Shown: positions 54,419 through 64,000, numbered from the stretch's first letter. The stretch: DNA of 64,000 nucleotides from JAPOUP01 sp965201085 (GCA_965201085.1 CBDAVS010000015.1:372001-436000), one strand, 5' to 3'. Made by a program: numbers and translations. Notes: generated from the letters alone by a model not told the origin.

Positions 54419-55079
54419 ATGGCCAGGATCGGATACGCCCGCGTTAGTTCCCCAGGCTAGGATCCCGGGATCCAGCAGGCCGCGCTGGAAGCCGCGGGAT
54501 GCGACGTGGTGCGCTCCGAGACCGTTTCGGACGCCTCGCGCGAGGGCCGCGGGGAGCTGGAGACCGTCATGCGGTTCCTGCGCGACGGGGACGAGCTGGT
54601 GGTCCACCGGCTCGACCGCCTCGGCCGCTCGGTCCGCGACGTGCTGAACCTGGTGCACGAACTGGAGGGCAGGGGCGCGTCGCTGCGGGTGCTTGAACCC
54701 GAGGTGTCGACGGCGGGCGACATGGGCCGCCTCGTCGTCACGGTCCTCTGCATGGTGGCCGACATGGAGCGGCAGCGCGGGCATCGAGGCGGCGAAGGAA
54801 CGGGGCGTCTACAGGGGCCGGCGGAAATCCTTGGACGACGTCGATGTCCGCCGCCTCGCGGAGGCGGGCGTCCCCAAGGCGAAAATCGCCCGCGATTTGG
54901 GGATTTCACGCATGAGCGTCTACAGGGCGCTCGACGGACAGTCCCCGGGAAGCGGCAGGTGTCCACTTCACATGAGCGCCTCGCGTCGTCATACGCCGGT
55001 TCGGATGCGGAAGATCGACCAGCGGTTCGCTGCTGTCTATGTCGAGTGTCACCGCCGCCCAGTGCTGCCGGCCTTTTGA
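54419..55079 (+). pseudogene. Serine recombinase (resolvase/invertase), amber codon and frameshift
   Basis: ATG 54419: MARIGYARVSSPG, TAG, DPGIQQAALEAAGCDVVRS, with the catalytic Ser in ARVSS. The amber codon at 54458-54460 replaces the Gln of the family SxxQxxxxQ stretch. Then ELVVHRLDRLGRSVRDVLN (catalytic Arg region) and MVADMERQR, where a one-base shift near 54780 leads to GIEAAKERGVYRGRRKSLD and a C-terminal helix-turn-helix (AEAGVPKAKIARDLGISRM). Tn3-type resolvase. Two lesions make it inactive. Confidence 0.88.
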
Positions 55080-55149
55080 CTTCTGTAAAAGTAGCAGGCG
55101 GGATTATCAGGATTTTCGCCAGTATGCGCTTGACAGGGTGGTCTCCGAT

Positions 55150-55245
55150 GCTGGACACACCGGGACTGTCGCCGCAACCCGACTGATTCGCAACATGCTG
55201 CGCCGACCCGGGAGGAACCCGCTACGAAAGGTGTTGCACTTGTAT
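55150..55245 (-). mobile_element. IS30 end remnant
   Basis: The sequence CACCGGGACTGTCGCCGCAA to TTGCACTT (up to 55242) is the inverse of the left end of IS30 copy D (55965-56060). A solo end of about 100 bp. Confidence 0.7.
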
Positions 55246-55565
55246 GTCCTCCTTCATGAAAAAGAATCAATGGATGATGTCGTGGAAAGTTCTGCACAGT
55301 GTGCGGAACTCCGATGAGGCCAGCCGGGTGCTTCCGGCTGGATTTCCGGAGCCTGGCATGCATCCTGAGAGGGGATTCCCCGCCCCGCATGGCCATGCGG
55401 GGCGGGGATGCGGGGCGCTGCCTCGCGGAGGCGGGTCGGGCCGTTTTGCACCTGGTCCCAGGGACCGTCCTGAAGCCTAGCCGCCCGTCTCCACCGCTGT
55501 CCTCCGCGTCCTGGATGGATGCCTGGGCAAAACCCGAATCAACCGCAGGTAGAGGAGCGGAGGAT
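55246..55565 (+). ncRNA. Possible bridge-RNA region of an IS110-family element
   Basis: 320 bp of non-coding DNA directly before an IS110-type transposase. In IS110 elements this left noncoding region encodes a structured bridge RNA. It contains the palindrome CCCCGCATGGCCATGCGGGG (55380-55399) and two other GC hairpins. Known positions in the family are the support; no folding was run. Element boundaries are unknown. Confidence 0.35.
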
Positions 55566-55958
55566 ATGACAGACAGGATAGTGGCGGGAATCGACGTGAG
55601 CAAGGACAGGCTGGACGTTCACGCGAAGGGCGATGACAGGGGCTTCGCGAACGAAAAGGGCGGGTCGGGGCGCTGCACGGATGGCTTCACAGGCGCGGCG
55701 TTCGGCATCTCACTCGAACCGGTGGCGTTCGACGCCTCACCCCATGTCGTGTGCGAGGCCACCGGGCGGTTCCACCGCCAACTTCTCGAATCCCTCTGCG
55801 CGAAGGGCTTCACCGTCCATGTCGTCAACCCGGTGCGGGTGCGGCGCTTCGCGGAGTCCCTCGGCCATCTCGCGAAGTCCGACAGGATCGACGTGAGGAC
55901 GCTGGCCGCCTTAAGGGTGGAACAGGGGAAATGTTCAAATGGGCCATTGAAATTGCCT
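55566..55958 (+). pseudogene. IS110-family transposase, truncated by IS30 copy D
   Basis: Starts ATG 55566 after GGAGCGGAGG. MTDRIVAGIDVSKDRLDVH has the first Asp of the DEDD site, VVCEATGRFHRQLLES the Glu, and LAKSDRIDVRTLAALR the last two Asp. The frame runs into the IS30 end near 55958 and stops. The tnp C-terminal half with its catalytic Ser is absent from the window. Confidence 0.85.
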
Positions 55959-56955
55959 CCCCCGTTCCACTCTGAAGTGCAACACTTTCGGTAGCGGGTT
56001 CCTCCCGGGCCGGCGCAGCATGTTGCGAATCGGCCAGGCAGCGGCGACGGTCCCGGTGTGTTCAGAACCGGAGACCGCCATGCCAAAGGACCACCACCAC
56101 CTGACCCGGCCCGAGAGATGCCGGATATACGCCCTGGGGAAAAGCGGGCTTTCGCGGGGAGCGGTCGCCCGGCGGCCCGGGCGTTGCCCCTCCGTGATGT
56201 CGCGGGAGATACGTCGCAACGGCGGGGAACGAGGCTACCGGCACGCCCGGGCGCAGCGCCGGGCGAAGGTCACGGAGAGGCTGGAGGAGGGCTGGAGCCC
56301 GGAACGGATTTCCGGCCGGCTTGCGGCCGGAGGACCCGGGGATGACCGGTAGGCGGCGGATTTGCGACCGCATCAGGGCCGACCGCGGGAACGGCGGCGG
56401 GCTCCGGAACACCTCCGGCGGCGCGGAAAGAAGCCGAACCGGAGGGCGGCCGCCACTCGGACCGGGGTCATATCCCCGGCCGGGTGGACATCTCCGAATG
56501 CCCGCAGGAGGTGGAGGCGAAGGAGCGGGTCGGCGACCGGGAGGCCGATACCGTAATGGGAAAGGCGCATGGCGGCGCGGTGGTGTCCCTGGTGGACCGG
56601 GCCTCGAAACAGCCGCCTGTCCGGAGGGTTGACCGACGCAGGGCGGAGACGGTTGGCAGGGCGATGGTCGACATGCCCGGGTCGTCCGGCGCTCCGGTGC
56701 GCACGGTCACCGCCGACAGCGGAAAGGGGTTCGCCGGTCACGCGGCGGTGGCGGAGGCGCTGGAGGCGGCCTTTTTCTTCGCCCGCCCGCACCACTCCCG
56801 GGAGCGGGGGCTGAACGAACACACAAACGGGCCGCCGCGCGGGTATCCGCCGAAGGGCACGGACCTGCGCACGGTGACGGACGGGCGGGTCCGGGAGGTG
56901 CGGGACATCCTGAACGCGCGTCCGCGCAGGTCCCTCGACTACCTCACACCGGCGG
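55959..56955 (+). mobile_element. IS30-family element, copy D (3' truncated)
   Basis: Left end CCCCCGTTCCACTCTGAAGT starts at about 55959 inside IS110. The right end is absent: sequence changes near 56955 to the IS4/Tn5-like C-terminal part. It is more diverged than copies A, B, C and E. Confidence 0.7.
56080..56955 (+). pseudogene. IS30 transposase (copy D)
   Basis: MPKDHHHLTRPERCRIYAL from ATG 56080, then the HTH region SRGAVARRPGRCPSVMSRE and LEEGWSPERISGRL, a stop at 56350-56352, and in another frame VGDREADTVMGKAHGGAVV, VRTVTADSGKGFAGH and HSRERGLNEHTNG. Unlike the full copies B and E it retains the catalytic Glu (LNEHTNG), but is broken elsewhere. The end YLTPAE joins Tn5-like sequence. 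Confidence 0.85.
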
Positions 56956-57243
56956 AGACGCCCGCCACCGGGGCCTTCCCGGAGGAGGACATCGACCTTC
57001 TCCACACCATGCTGGAACCGCGGGGCCACCGGGACGCGGTGGGGCCGCCGGACGGTCGGGCGCCCGACATCCGGACATCCGTCATCGACCCGGGGCGCCC
57101 CGTCGGCCCGCATCCGAACCCGCGGCGGCCGCCGCCGGGGACGAAAAAGGTCTGGCAGGGCCCCGGGAGGCTGAACCGGGCCATCCAGGTCCGCGACGCC
57201 CTCGGAAAGCGGAGACGGGAATGGGATGATGTACAGGTGTGGG
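56955..57243 (+). pseudogene. IS4/Tn5-like transposase 3' end fragment
   Basis: FPEEDIDLLHTMLEPRGHRD, then TKKVWQGPGRLNRAIQVRD and REWDDVQVWDFVR to the right-hand end TACAGGTGTGGGACTTTGTG (57232-57251). Close to the same stretch at 63525-63842. Only the last about 100 codons are present. Confidence 0.6.
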
Positions 57244-57251
57244 ACTTTGTG

Positions 57252-57353
57252 AGGGCCCGGGCCGGCGTGCCCGCGGGCCGGCGGAGGCCCGGATGTTCAC
57301 CATATGTTACCGCCACCCACCGTCCCGTCGAAGCCCCGGACGGCGCCCCGGCG
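57252..57353 (-). mobile_element. ISNCY 3' remnant between two IS4-type pieces
   Basis: The sequence GGCGTGCCCGCGGGCCGGCG up to GGCGCCCCGG is the inverse of the ISNCY 3' region (compare 39180-39280). About 100 bp only. Confidence 0.55.
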
Positions 57354-58067
57354 CTTACAAAGTTTCACACCTGTACAAAAGATTCCGTCGGTGTATCGGG
57401 CGGACATGCAGTATGGACCCGAACATTTCGATTCGCGGACGCCCGGGCGGCGAACATCGGGCGGGTGGTGCGCGACCACCGCTTCCCGATCCTCCCCGGC
57501 GTCCGCGTCCACGGGCCGGCCCCGCATGTTCCGCCGATGGCGGCGGACAGGGTGGCGGACGACCGGCGGGCCCGATACTCCGTGCGGTCGGTCGCGGCCT
57601 GCACCCACGTCGGAAAGGGATACAGCGGGCGCGGCCAGCGCGGCGCGGTCCGGGCCCCGGCGGGGTCCACCTCCGGGAGGCGCGGCGTGGCCGGCACGGT
57701 GACGGTCCCGGCGCCGGGGACGGCTGGAGGGAGGCGCTCCACCACATGGACCGCCGTCCGGTGGGAACGCCCGCCGGACTCCACCACGACGCCGGTGATC
57801 CTTCCCACCGGGGCGGGCCGGAAATCCGCCTGCCGCCCGCTGCCGGACCCGTGGGTGACCATGCGGCATATCCCCGGACCGCACCACGGGGCGACCGCCG
57901 ACCGCCGCCGTGCCGGGCCCGTCATCCCCGCCGAGAGGGACACCACGACCATAAACCACAGCCACCTCCGGGCCACGGAGGGCCTCCCGGAGATCGGCGG
58001 CGGGGGATCGGGAAGCGTCGGCGTCCCCGCCCGTGCCGGGCCTGTCACTACCACATACCTGACCGGC
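57354..58067 (+). pseudogene. IS4/Tn5-like element, left end and decayed 5' part
   Basis: Left end CTTACAAAGTTTCACACCTG at 57354. The following about 700 bp parallels the reverse of 51210-51990 and contains stop-broken pieces of an N-terminal region. No open frame matches a transposase over any length. Confidence 0.45.
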
Positions 58068-58575
58068 TCATTCCCTTCTCCGCTCGGTCCGGGCCCGTAT
58101 GGCCCTGGCATGGGTTTCCGCGACGTTGGGGATGCGCAGGCCCTGCCATGGCTTCCGGGTTCCGGGCAGGAGCTGGCGCTTCGTCGGGCGGAACCCGGCG
58201 AGGCCGGCGACGGGCGTGAGGTGGCGCGCCACGGTCATGTCCGGCTCCGGCGGCGCCCTCTGGCCGATGACGCGCCCGTACGCGGCGTGGATGATCACCG
58301 CCCCGACGCTTTCCGGGCTTACGTGCCGCTCCGCCGGGCTGTCGGGGCTCTCCCGCGCCGGAAGCTGGAGGTCCGGACCCGGAATGCGGTCATCGCGTCG
58401 AAGGCGAGACATCCGCGCAGGTCACCGGCGGCGTCGGGCCTGCGGTCCCTTATCCCCGTCCCCGTCCTCAGGGCCCTGAAGCATTCCCCGATGCGCCAGC
58501 GCAGTCCGTAGCGCCGCAGGGCGGTCTCCGCCGTCCGCATGCCGTCGCCGCCCTCGCTGGACAGGAGCATCCGGT
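58068..58575 (-). pseudogene. IS4/Tn5-like transposase C-terminal fragment
   Basis: Reading inward from the ISNCY junction at about 58575: YGLRWRIGECFRALRTGTG, IRDRRPDAAGDLRGCLAFDA, then, in a second frame, AGFRPTKRQLLPGTRKPWQG. This is the C-terminal domain of Tn5-like transposases (GFxPSKRQPLPGxxxxWxG). The catalytic Glu in RWRIE is Gly again (RWRIGECF). Confidence 0.6.
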
Positions 58576-59573
58576 GCGGCGCCTCTCCCTTCAGGATCCG
58601 CCGTCCGGTCAGGTCCGCCCGGTGCCTGACATGGCCGATGAAGCCCCGGATACTGTCCGATAAACCCGGGATACCCAACATACCGTCGATCTCCGCGCAG
58701 CTCGCCTCCGCCCTGTCCGCCAGCTTAAGGGCGATCCGGAGCGGCGCCTCCACGTCCCCCGGGCGCGGGTTGGCGAGCCGTGACGTGGCCACCCGGAGGT
58801 AGCCTTTCCGGAGCTTTCCGCAAAGGTATTCCTTCCGCCGCCAGCCGCGCGGCCCAGGCCCCCCCCCCGCAGGCCCGGGACACGTCCCGGACCATGCACC
58901 GCGCCGCGTCCATCAGCAGGCTGCGGTCGGTCGGATGGTGGACGTCGGTCCCGGCCACGAAGGAATGACGGCGGCCGCGCAACGCGGCGCCAGGCTTTTC
59001 CGCCGCCACCCTGTGGCCCCTCTCCACGACCATCCTTCCGACCTCGGCGAGGAGTTCCGGCGTGAGGAGCGACACGCTGTCAACCGGACGCTGGTATTCG
59101 TATCCGTATCCGTCCACGTCCCATGATCCGTGGCCCGGCCTCCGGCCTTCGCCGGATCGGGATGTGCTGGTTCGCCAGTTCCTGAAGCCGGTCGAAACCG
59201 CACCCGGGACCCTGCTTCACGACCCCCAGCACCAGGATGGTCAACGGCTCCATCCCCGGCCTGCCGACCCGGCGGCTCTTTCCGGGCGGCGCCATCCTGC
59301 CCGGAAGCCGGAACAGCCGCTTTCGGGTCCCTTCGTCGCCGTATAGGTCCTGGAGGCCGATCAGGATCGCCGGGATGCCGTCCCTCGATTTCACGGTCGG
59401 CCTGATCCTCCTGATGTCGGGGGCGCCGGGCCTCCGCTGGGTGTCGTGGACCTTGCGCATGGGGGCCTCCTGTGGGGAGGATTGCCGGATTTCGCGGCAT
59501 ATGGTGGCGAATCCGCCCCCTGACTGCAATATCCGGTGATTCCCCGCAAGGCGAATTCCGTCATTTACCGCTA
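58576..59573 (-). mobile_element. ISNCY-type element, copy 3 (5' half)
   Basis: Transposase N-terminal half only, from ATG at 59460 (MRKVHDTQRRPGAPD) to about ADLTGRRILKGE near 58576, in several frames. Its 3' half is replaced by IS4-type sequence. The 5' end abuts copy 4 at about 59573. A C-run of eleven at 58857-58867 disrupts the frame. Confidence 0.75.
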
Positions 59574-59794
59574 AAAAACCCCGTGTTTTTCCGGGGATCG
59601 GGCCGAATCCGGCGGATTCCGGCTTCACGGGACCCTGGCCGGGCCCGTCGGAGCGCCGCCCGAGGCTTCGACGGGACGGTCGGTGGTGGGAACATATGGT
59701 GAACATTCGGGCCTCCGCCGGCCCGCGGGCACGCCGGTGCGGGCCCCGCAGCGGCGGGACCTTCCATGGGCCGGTTCACCGGTGGACGCCCCGG

Positions 59795-61223
59795 TCAGGC
59801 GGCGGCGGGGAGCACGGGGCGCTCCCTCGCCCGGAGCATCAGGCCGGGGCGGCGGACGTTCGCGGCCAGCACCGCCAGCGCCACGGCGCCGGCGAAACCC
59901 TCCTTTCCGTGGCTCCGCACCCGGTCGAGGCCACGGTGCTCCAGGCTGTTGATGGCCGACCCGCCGGCGGCGTGGGCGCGCCGCGCCCCGCGGAACGCCT
60001 CCCCGCTTTCCCGGACGCGGTCCGCCTTCGACAGCCTCCCCTGCGGGGCATGGCGTCGGCTCCAGCATCCCGTCAGGCCCCAGCCGGTCCGGGGGGCTGT
60101 GCGGACCCCTGTCGAAGCTCACCACCGAGAGATCCGGGAACCGGGCCCGCGCCTCCCCGCCCATGGGGACCGCCACGTCCACGTCGCTCCCCTCCCACAT
60201 CACGGAACGGTGCGGGAGGAACCGGTGCCGGTCCCCAGGGACGCGGACGGGGACGCCGGGCTCCACCGGGACCCCGGCCCTGCCCTTCTATGTCCAGCGG
60301 GTGTGCGGCCCGGATATCGGGTGCACCTTCCCGCGGTGCGGGACCGTCCCTCTCTTCAGGATCCGCCGTCCGGTCAGGTCCGCCCGGTGCCTGACATGGC
60401 CGATGAAGCCCCGGATACTGTCCGATGGGCCCGGGATACCCGACCTGCCGTCGATCTCCGCGCGGCTGGCCTCCGCCCTGTCCGCCAGCTTCAGGGCGAG
60501 CCGGAGCGGCGCCTCCACGTCCCTCGGGCGCGGGTTGGCGAGCCGTGACGTGGCCACCCGGAGGTAGCCTTTCCGGAGCTTTCCGCAAAGGTATTCCTTC
60601 CGCCGCCAGCCGGGTGGCCCCAGCCCCCCCCGCAGGCCCGGGACACGTCCCGGACCATGCACCGCGCCGCGTCCATCAGCAGGCTGCGGTCGGTCGGATG
60701 ATGCACGTCGGTCCCGGCCACGAAGGAATGACGGCGGCCGCGCAACGCGGCGCCAGGCTTTTTTCCGGCCACCCTGTGGCCCCTCTCCACGACCATCCTT
60801 CCGACCTCGGCGAGGAGTTCCGGCGTGAGGAGCGACACGCTGTCAACCAGACGCCGGTATTCGTATCCGTATCCGTCCACGTCCCATGATCCGTGGCCCG
60901 GCCTCCGGCCTTCGCCGGATCGGGATGTGCTGGTTCGCCAGTTCCTGAAGCCGGTCGAAATCGCACCCGGGACCCTGCTTCACGACCCCCGGCACCAGGA
61001 TGGTCGACGGTTCCATCCCCGGCCTGCCGACCCGGCGGCTCCTTCCGGGCGGCACCATCCTGCCCGGAAGCCGGAACAGCCGCTTTCGGGTCCCTTCGTC
61101 GCTGCAGGGGTCCTGGAGGCCGATCAGGATCGCCGGGATGTCGTCCCTCGATCTGACGGTCGGCCTGATCCTCATGATGTCGGGGGCGCCGGGCCGCCGC
61201 TGGGTGTCGTGGACCTTGCGCAT
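59795..61223 (-). pseudogene. ISNCY-type transposase (copy 4), frameshifted
   Basis: MRKVHDTQRRPGAPDIMRI from ATG 61223, KSRDDIPAILIGLQDPC in the same frame changed to RSRDD at one position; then LVDSVSLLTPELLAEVGRM and AGTDVHHPTDRSLLMDAAR, a break in the C-run at 60618-60633, HTRWT and a stop by change of TGG/ATA context, MWEGSDVDVAVPMGGEA, and SNLEHRGL equivalents in a further frame. At least three breaks. Confidence 0.8.
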
Positions 61224-61332
61224 GGGGGGCTCCTGAAGGCGAGGATTGGCGGATTCCGCGGCATATGGTGGCGAATCCGCCCCATGACTGCCATATCCGG
61301 TGATTCTTCGTAAGGCGAATTCCGTCATTTAC

Positions 61333-62709
61333 CCCCACTTCCAGTCCGAAGTGCAACACCGGTCCGCCTCCGGAGCGAGGGCGTGGCCCGAGCGGAGGAG
61401 GCGGGCCGGTGTTGAGGGATTTTCCGGCTAGGGCCCCGGATTCCACGCGGAATACGGCGGCTGTCCCTTCGGATCGGAGCGTAACCGGGCCTCCCGGCGG
61501 CGGCAGGGCCCCGCGGCGGGAGGTGGCGCGCCCGTCCGGGCGAGGGAAGGGGTGGCCCGACCGAAACCGGGCGGGCGCGCCTGCGGAATTCCCTCTCCCC
61601 CGTCGGCCGACGGGGCGAAGCGCCTCAGGGAGGCCGCGCCCGCGCGAAAGCCACCGCCGGCGTCAGGTAGCCGGGCGCCTTGCGGGGGCGCGCGTTCAGG
61701 ATGTCCTGGACCCGCTTCACGCGGGCGTCCGTGACCTGCCGCAGGTCGGTCCCCTTCGGCAGGTACCGGGGCGGCAGCCCGTTGGTGTGCCCGTTCAGGC
61801 CCCGCTCCCACGGGTGGTGGGGCATCGGGAGGAGGAAGTCGGCCTCCAGCGCCTTCGCCACCTTCGCGTGCCCCGCGAACTCCCTGCCGTTGTCCGCCGT
61901 GATCGTGTGGACCCTGGCGCCGAGCCCCTTGAGAAGGTCGGTCATCGCCTCGCCGACCGCCTCCGCCCTCTTTCCGTCAACCCGTCGGAGAAGCGTGAAT
62001 TCCGGGCATCTGTCCACAAGCGACACCACCGCACCGCTGTGTCCCCCGCCGATCACCGTGTCCGCTTCCCGGTCGCCGATTCCCGCCTTCGCCCCGACCT
62101 CTTTCGGGCGCTCCGGGATGTCCCTCCGGCCCGGGATGTGACCCCGGCCCGCGTGGCGGCCACCCTTCCAGTTCGGTTTCTTTCCCCGCCGCCGCAGGTG
62201 CCCGAAAAGCGTTCCTCCGTCCCCGCCGTCCGCGCGTACGAGGTCGTATATCCGCTGACGGCCGACCATGCCGGGGTCCTCCAGCCGGAGACGCCCCGAG
62301 ACCTGTTCCGGGCTCCAGCCCTCCTCCAGCTTCGCCACGACCTTCGCCCGGCGCTCCTCCGTCAGCTTCCCCGGGACCGAAGAGGCCTCGCTCCGGCGCC
62401 CGGTGGCCTTCCTCCACGCCTGTCCCTGCCGGTATCCCCGCCCGCCGCCGTTGCGTCGGATCTCCCGCGATATGGTGGCCGGATGGCGGCCCAGCTGCCT
62501 GGCGATGGCCCCGTCCGGAAGCCCGCTTTTCCCCGTCGCGTATATCTGGCATCTTTCGTCGAAGGTCAGATGACGGTAGCCCTCGGGCATGACACTCTCC
62601 TATCCTGAGCACAGGGACTGTCGCCGTTATCCGGCCGATTCGCAGGATGCCGCACCCGAAACGCGGCTTCCCACCATCAACGGTGTTGCACTTCAGAGCG
62701 GAACGGGGG
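61333..62709 (-). mobile_element. IS30-family element, copy E (full length)
   Basis: 1,377 bp, ends as copy B. Direct repeat TAC at 61330-61332 and 62710-62712. Inserted in ISNCY copy 4. Confidence 0.93.
61625..62590 (-). CDS. IS30-family transposase (copy E)
   Basis: 321 residues from ATG 62590 (MPEGYRHLTFDERCQIYAT), uninterrupted to ARARPP. Differs from copy B at scattered residues (ATGKSGLPDG for ALRKSGLSNG, GDREAD for GDWEAD, NREFAGH for NGKEFAGH). D residues in READTVIGG and TITADNGREFAGH are present; the Glu position is Gly (LNGHTNG) as in copy B. Full-length but possibly inactive. Confidence 0.92.
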   Translation of the reverse strand: MPEGYRHLTFDERCQIYATGKSGLPDGAIARQLGRHPATISREIRRNGGGRGYRQGQAWRKATGRRSEASSVPGKLTEERRAKVVAKLEEGWSPEQVSGRLRLEDPGMVGRQRIYDLVRADGGDGGTLFGHLRRRGKKPNWKGGRHAGRGHIPGRRDIPERPKEVGAKAGIGDREADTVIGGGHSGAVVSLVDRCPEFTLLRRVDGKRAEAVGEAMTDLLKGLGARVHTITADNGREFAGHAKVAKALEADFLLPMPHHPWERGLNGHTNGLPPRYLPKGTDLRQVTDARVKRVQDILNARPRKAPGYLTPAVAFARARPP

Positions 62710-62749
62710 TACCAAAAAAACCGCAGCTTGGCGGTTTTCTGGCGGACAC

Positions 62750-63842
62750 TAAGTATGCGGAATTGACAGGCCCGGACCGGCGGTGACGCCGGAGGGTCGT
62801 CCGCCCGGCCTGTTCGCGATGGACGCGGGCCACGGGGAGGGCCCGGAGGACGGTGGCCACCGCCGGATCGACGGCCCGCCGCGGGCACGGGAGCCCGCCG
62901 CCGCCCGCCCGGACACGCGGGTGGTCTCCGTCCGCGGCCGGGAAGGCGACCTGCGGGACCTCCTCCCCGGGGCCGACCCTCACGGCGACGCTCTCCCTGT
63001 CAGGGCGGGCCGCCCGTCGAAGCGGCGGGTGCCGGGGCCCGACGGCGCGGCGGAGTGCCTGTGGGACCATGTCGCCGCGCCGCGCGCCCCCGCCGTGACC
63101 TACCTCACCGTCCCCGCGGCGGGAGGGGCAGGGGCCCGTGGGGAGCGCACCGCCCGCCCCGGCGTCCGGGCGGCGGAGGTCACCGTCATCCCGCCCGGAC
63201 GGGCGACGGACGCGGAGCCCCTTTCCGTCCCCGCCGTCCCCTCCACCGGGACCGGCCCCCCGGAGGACGGCGGCGAACCCCCGCACTGGCCGCTCCTGAC
63301 CACGGAGCGTCCGGCGGAGGGGGAGGCCGGTGCCGTGTTCGCCGCGACGGTCCTGGACCGGTACGGCGGGCACCGGACGATGGAGACCCGGTTCAGGACG
63401 CCGGGTCCGGGACGCGGATCGGGGCCGGCGGGTCCGGCGCCGCCGGTGACCTGAAAAAACGCTTCGCCTTCGACGCCGTGACCGCGGCCCGGGTCTCCGA
63501 CCTGACCGCGCCCGCCCGGGAGCGGCCGGAGACGCCCGCCACCGGGGCCTTCCCGGAGGCGGACATCGACCCGCTCCACACCATGCCGGAACCGCGGGGC
63601 CACCGGGGGGCCATTGGGACATGGTGAGGCCGCCGGACGGTCAGGCTCCCGGCATCCGGACATCCGTCATCGACCCGGGGCGCCCCGTCGGCCCGCATCC
63701 GGACCCGCGGCCGCCGCCGCCGGGGACGGAAAAGGTCCGGCGGGGCGCCCCGGGAGGCTGAACCGGGCCATCCAGGTCCGCGACGCCCTCGGAATGCGGA
63801 GACGGGAATGGGATGATGTACAGGTGTGGGACTTTGTGAGGC
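62750..63842 (+). pseudogene. IS4/Tn5-like transposase, 5'-truncated fragment
   Basis: Reads VVSVRGREGDLRDLLPGADP (second catalytic region, usually GDREAD), HWPLLTTERPAEGEAGAVFA and then, after a frame change near 63455, KRFAFDAVTAARVSDLTAPA and the 3' end WDDVQVWDFVR with the right-hand end TACAGGTGTGGGACTTTGTG (63819-63838). The 5' part and left end are absent. Confidence 0.6.
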
Positions 63843-64000
63843 CCGACGGGGTGGTGACCGGCTACGGCACGGCGCCGCCACCGGGGCTTCCGGCCGGGAT
63901 CCGTGGCATCCCCGGCCGGCTCGATCCGGTCCGCACCGAGCTGAAGGCGGTCGCGGCGGGCGCTCGACGCCCTGTCCGCGGAGGACGGCGGCGGTCAGGC
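63843..64000 (+). other. 158 bp of GC-rich DNA at the window edge
   Basis: Open plus-strand frame reads DPVRTELKAVAAGARRP; no family recognised. Possibly the start of another element continuing outside the window. Confidence 0.25.

Larger units (their letters stand above)
59574..62749 (-). mobile_element. ISNCY-type element, copy 4, interrupted by IS30 copy E
   Basis: Transposase 3' end at about 59574 (its terminal GTGTCTGCCAG is missing), 5' end at 62749 (GTGTCCGCCAG inverted). The IS30 copy E at 61333-62709 is inserted with a 3-bp duplication TAC, 110 bp upstream of the transposase start, so the ISNCY came first. Confidence 0.85.

Noticed and set aside
56484..58511. A single 675-codon protein on the plus strand
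   Set aside because: It is a chance fusion of IS30, Tn5-like and ISNCY pieces; the domains change at 56955 and 57252.

Overview
The window reads as a chromosomal segment of an alphaproteobacterium. The evidence is the gene content: a C4-pathway 5-aminolevulinate synthase (hemA), a RodZ-like protein directly before ispG, a PBP1a gene (mrcA) that would lie directly upstream of prfB but for inserted IS DNA, SufT followed by an IscA-type protein, and alphaproteobacterial-looking tRNAs. Species cannot be named from this. The host genes are moderately GC-rich. The inserted DNA is much more GC-rich, and about half of the last 28 kb consists of insertion sequences (IS), IS inside IS, and IS debris. 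Many ordinary genes are also broken (TctC, LysR, McrC, DsbA, an aminotransferase, a DUF2189 membrane protein, probably an M23 peptidase), so the region looks like a genome in IS expansion and gene decay. Some single-base frameshifts at homopolymers could instead be assembly errors.

Layout. 1-3118: minus-strand MOSC protein (partial), yidC and ttcA. 3392-5900: degenerate IS30 copy and a TctC pseudogene. 6247-9542: suhB, then a LysR fragment cut by an ISNCY-type element. 9990-11381: yidD, then sufT, an iscA-like gene and two tiny membrane ORFs on the minus strand. 11545-15519: tgt and lon. 15719-16315: three tRNA genes, Val(CAC), Val(TAC) and an Asp-type body with a GTA anticodon. 16419-23751: McrC pseudogene, M20 dipeptidase, hemA, rodZ-like, ispG, dsbA-like pseudogene. 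23763-27665: M48 peptidase and an aminotransferase split by an IS30 copy with a 3-bp target duplication. 28485-33328: an RHH protein, a glyoxalase-like protein and a four-gene periplasmic oxidoreductase cluster (gluconate-dehydrogenase-subunit-3-like, GMC flavoprotein, sorbosone-dehydrogenase-like, diheme cytochrome c). 33710-42153: mrcA, IS5-family and ISNCY insertions, prfB, amidase.

42268-48754 is the most striking part. One small DUF2189 membrane gene is split by an IS30 copy (TSD GAT) and, 24 bp further on, by an IS1634-like element. The latter is itself interrupted by a 2,796-bp IS1595-family element with perfect terminal repeats and a perfect 8-bp target duplication. This inner element carries, behind its transposase, a DNA methyltransferase, a BglII-like restriction endonuclease with the D/E/Q active site, and a fourth small ORF: a complete type II restriction-modification system as transposon cargo. 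Removing the two outer elements restores a single in-frame gene apart from one amber codon.

48763-50607 holds bactofilin and an M23 peptidase gene (frameshifted). 50846-64000 is an IS graveyard: ISNCY, IS4/Tn5-like, IS30 and IS110 fragments, a decayed resolvase and two small non-IS ORFs. The only ORF there with a near-intact transposase is an IS30 copy nested in an ISNCY element.
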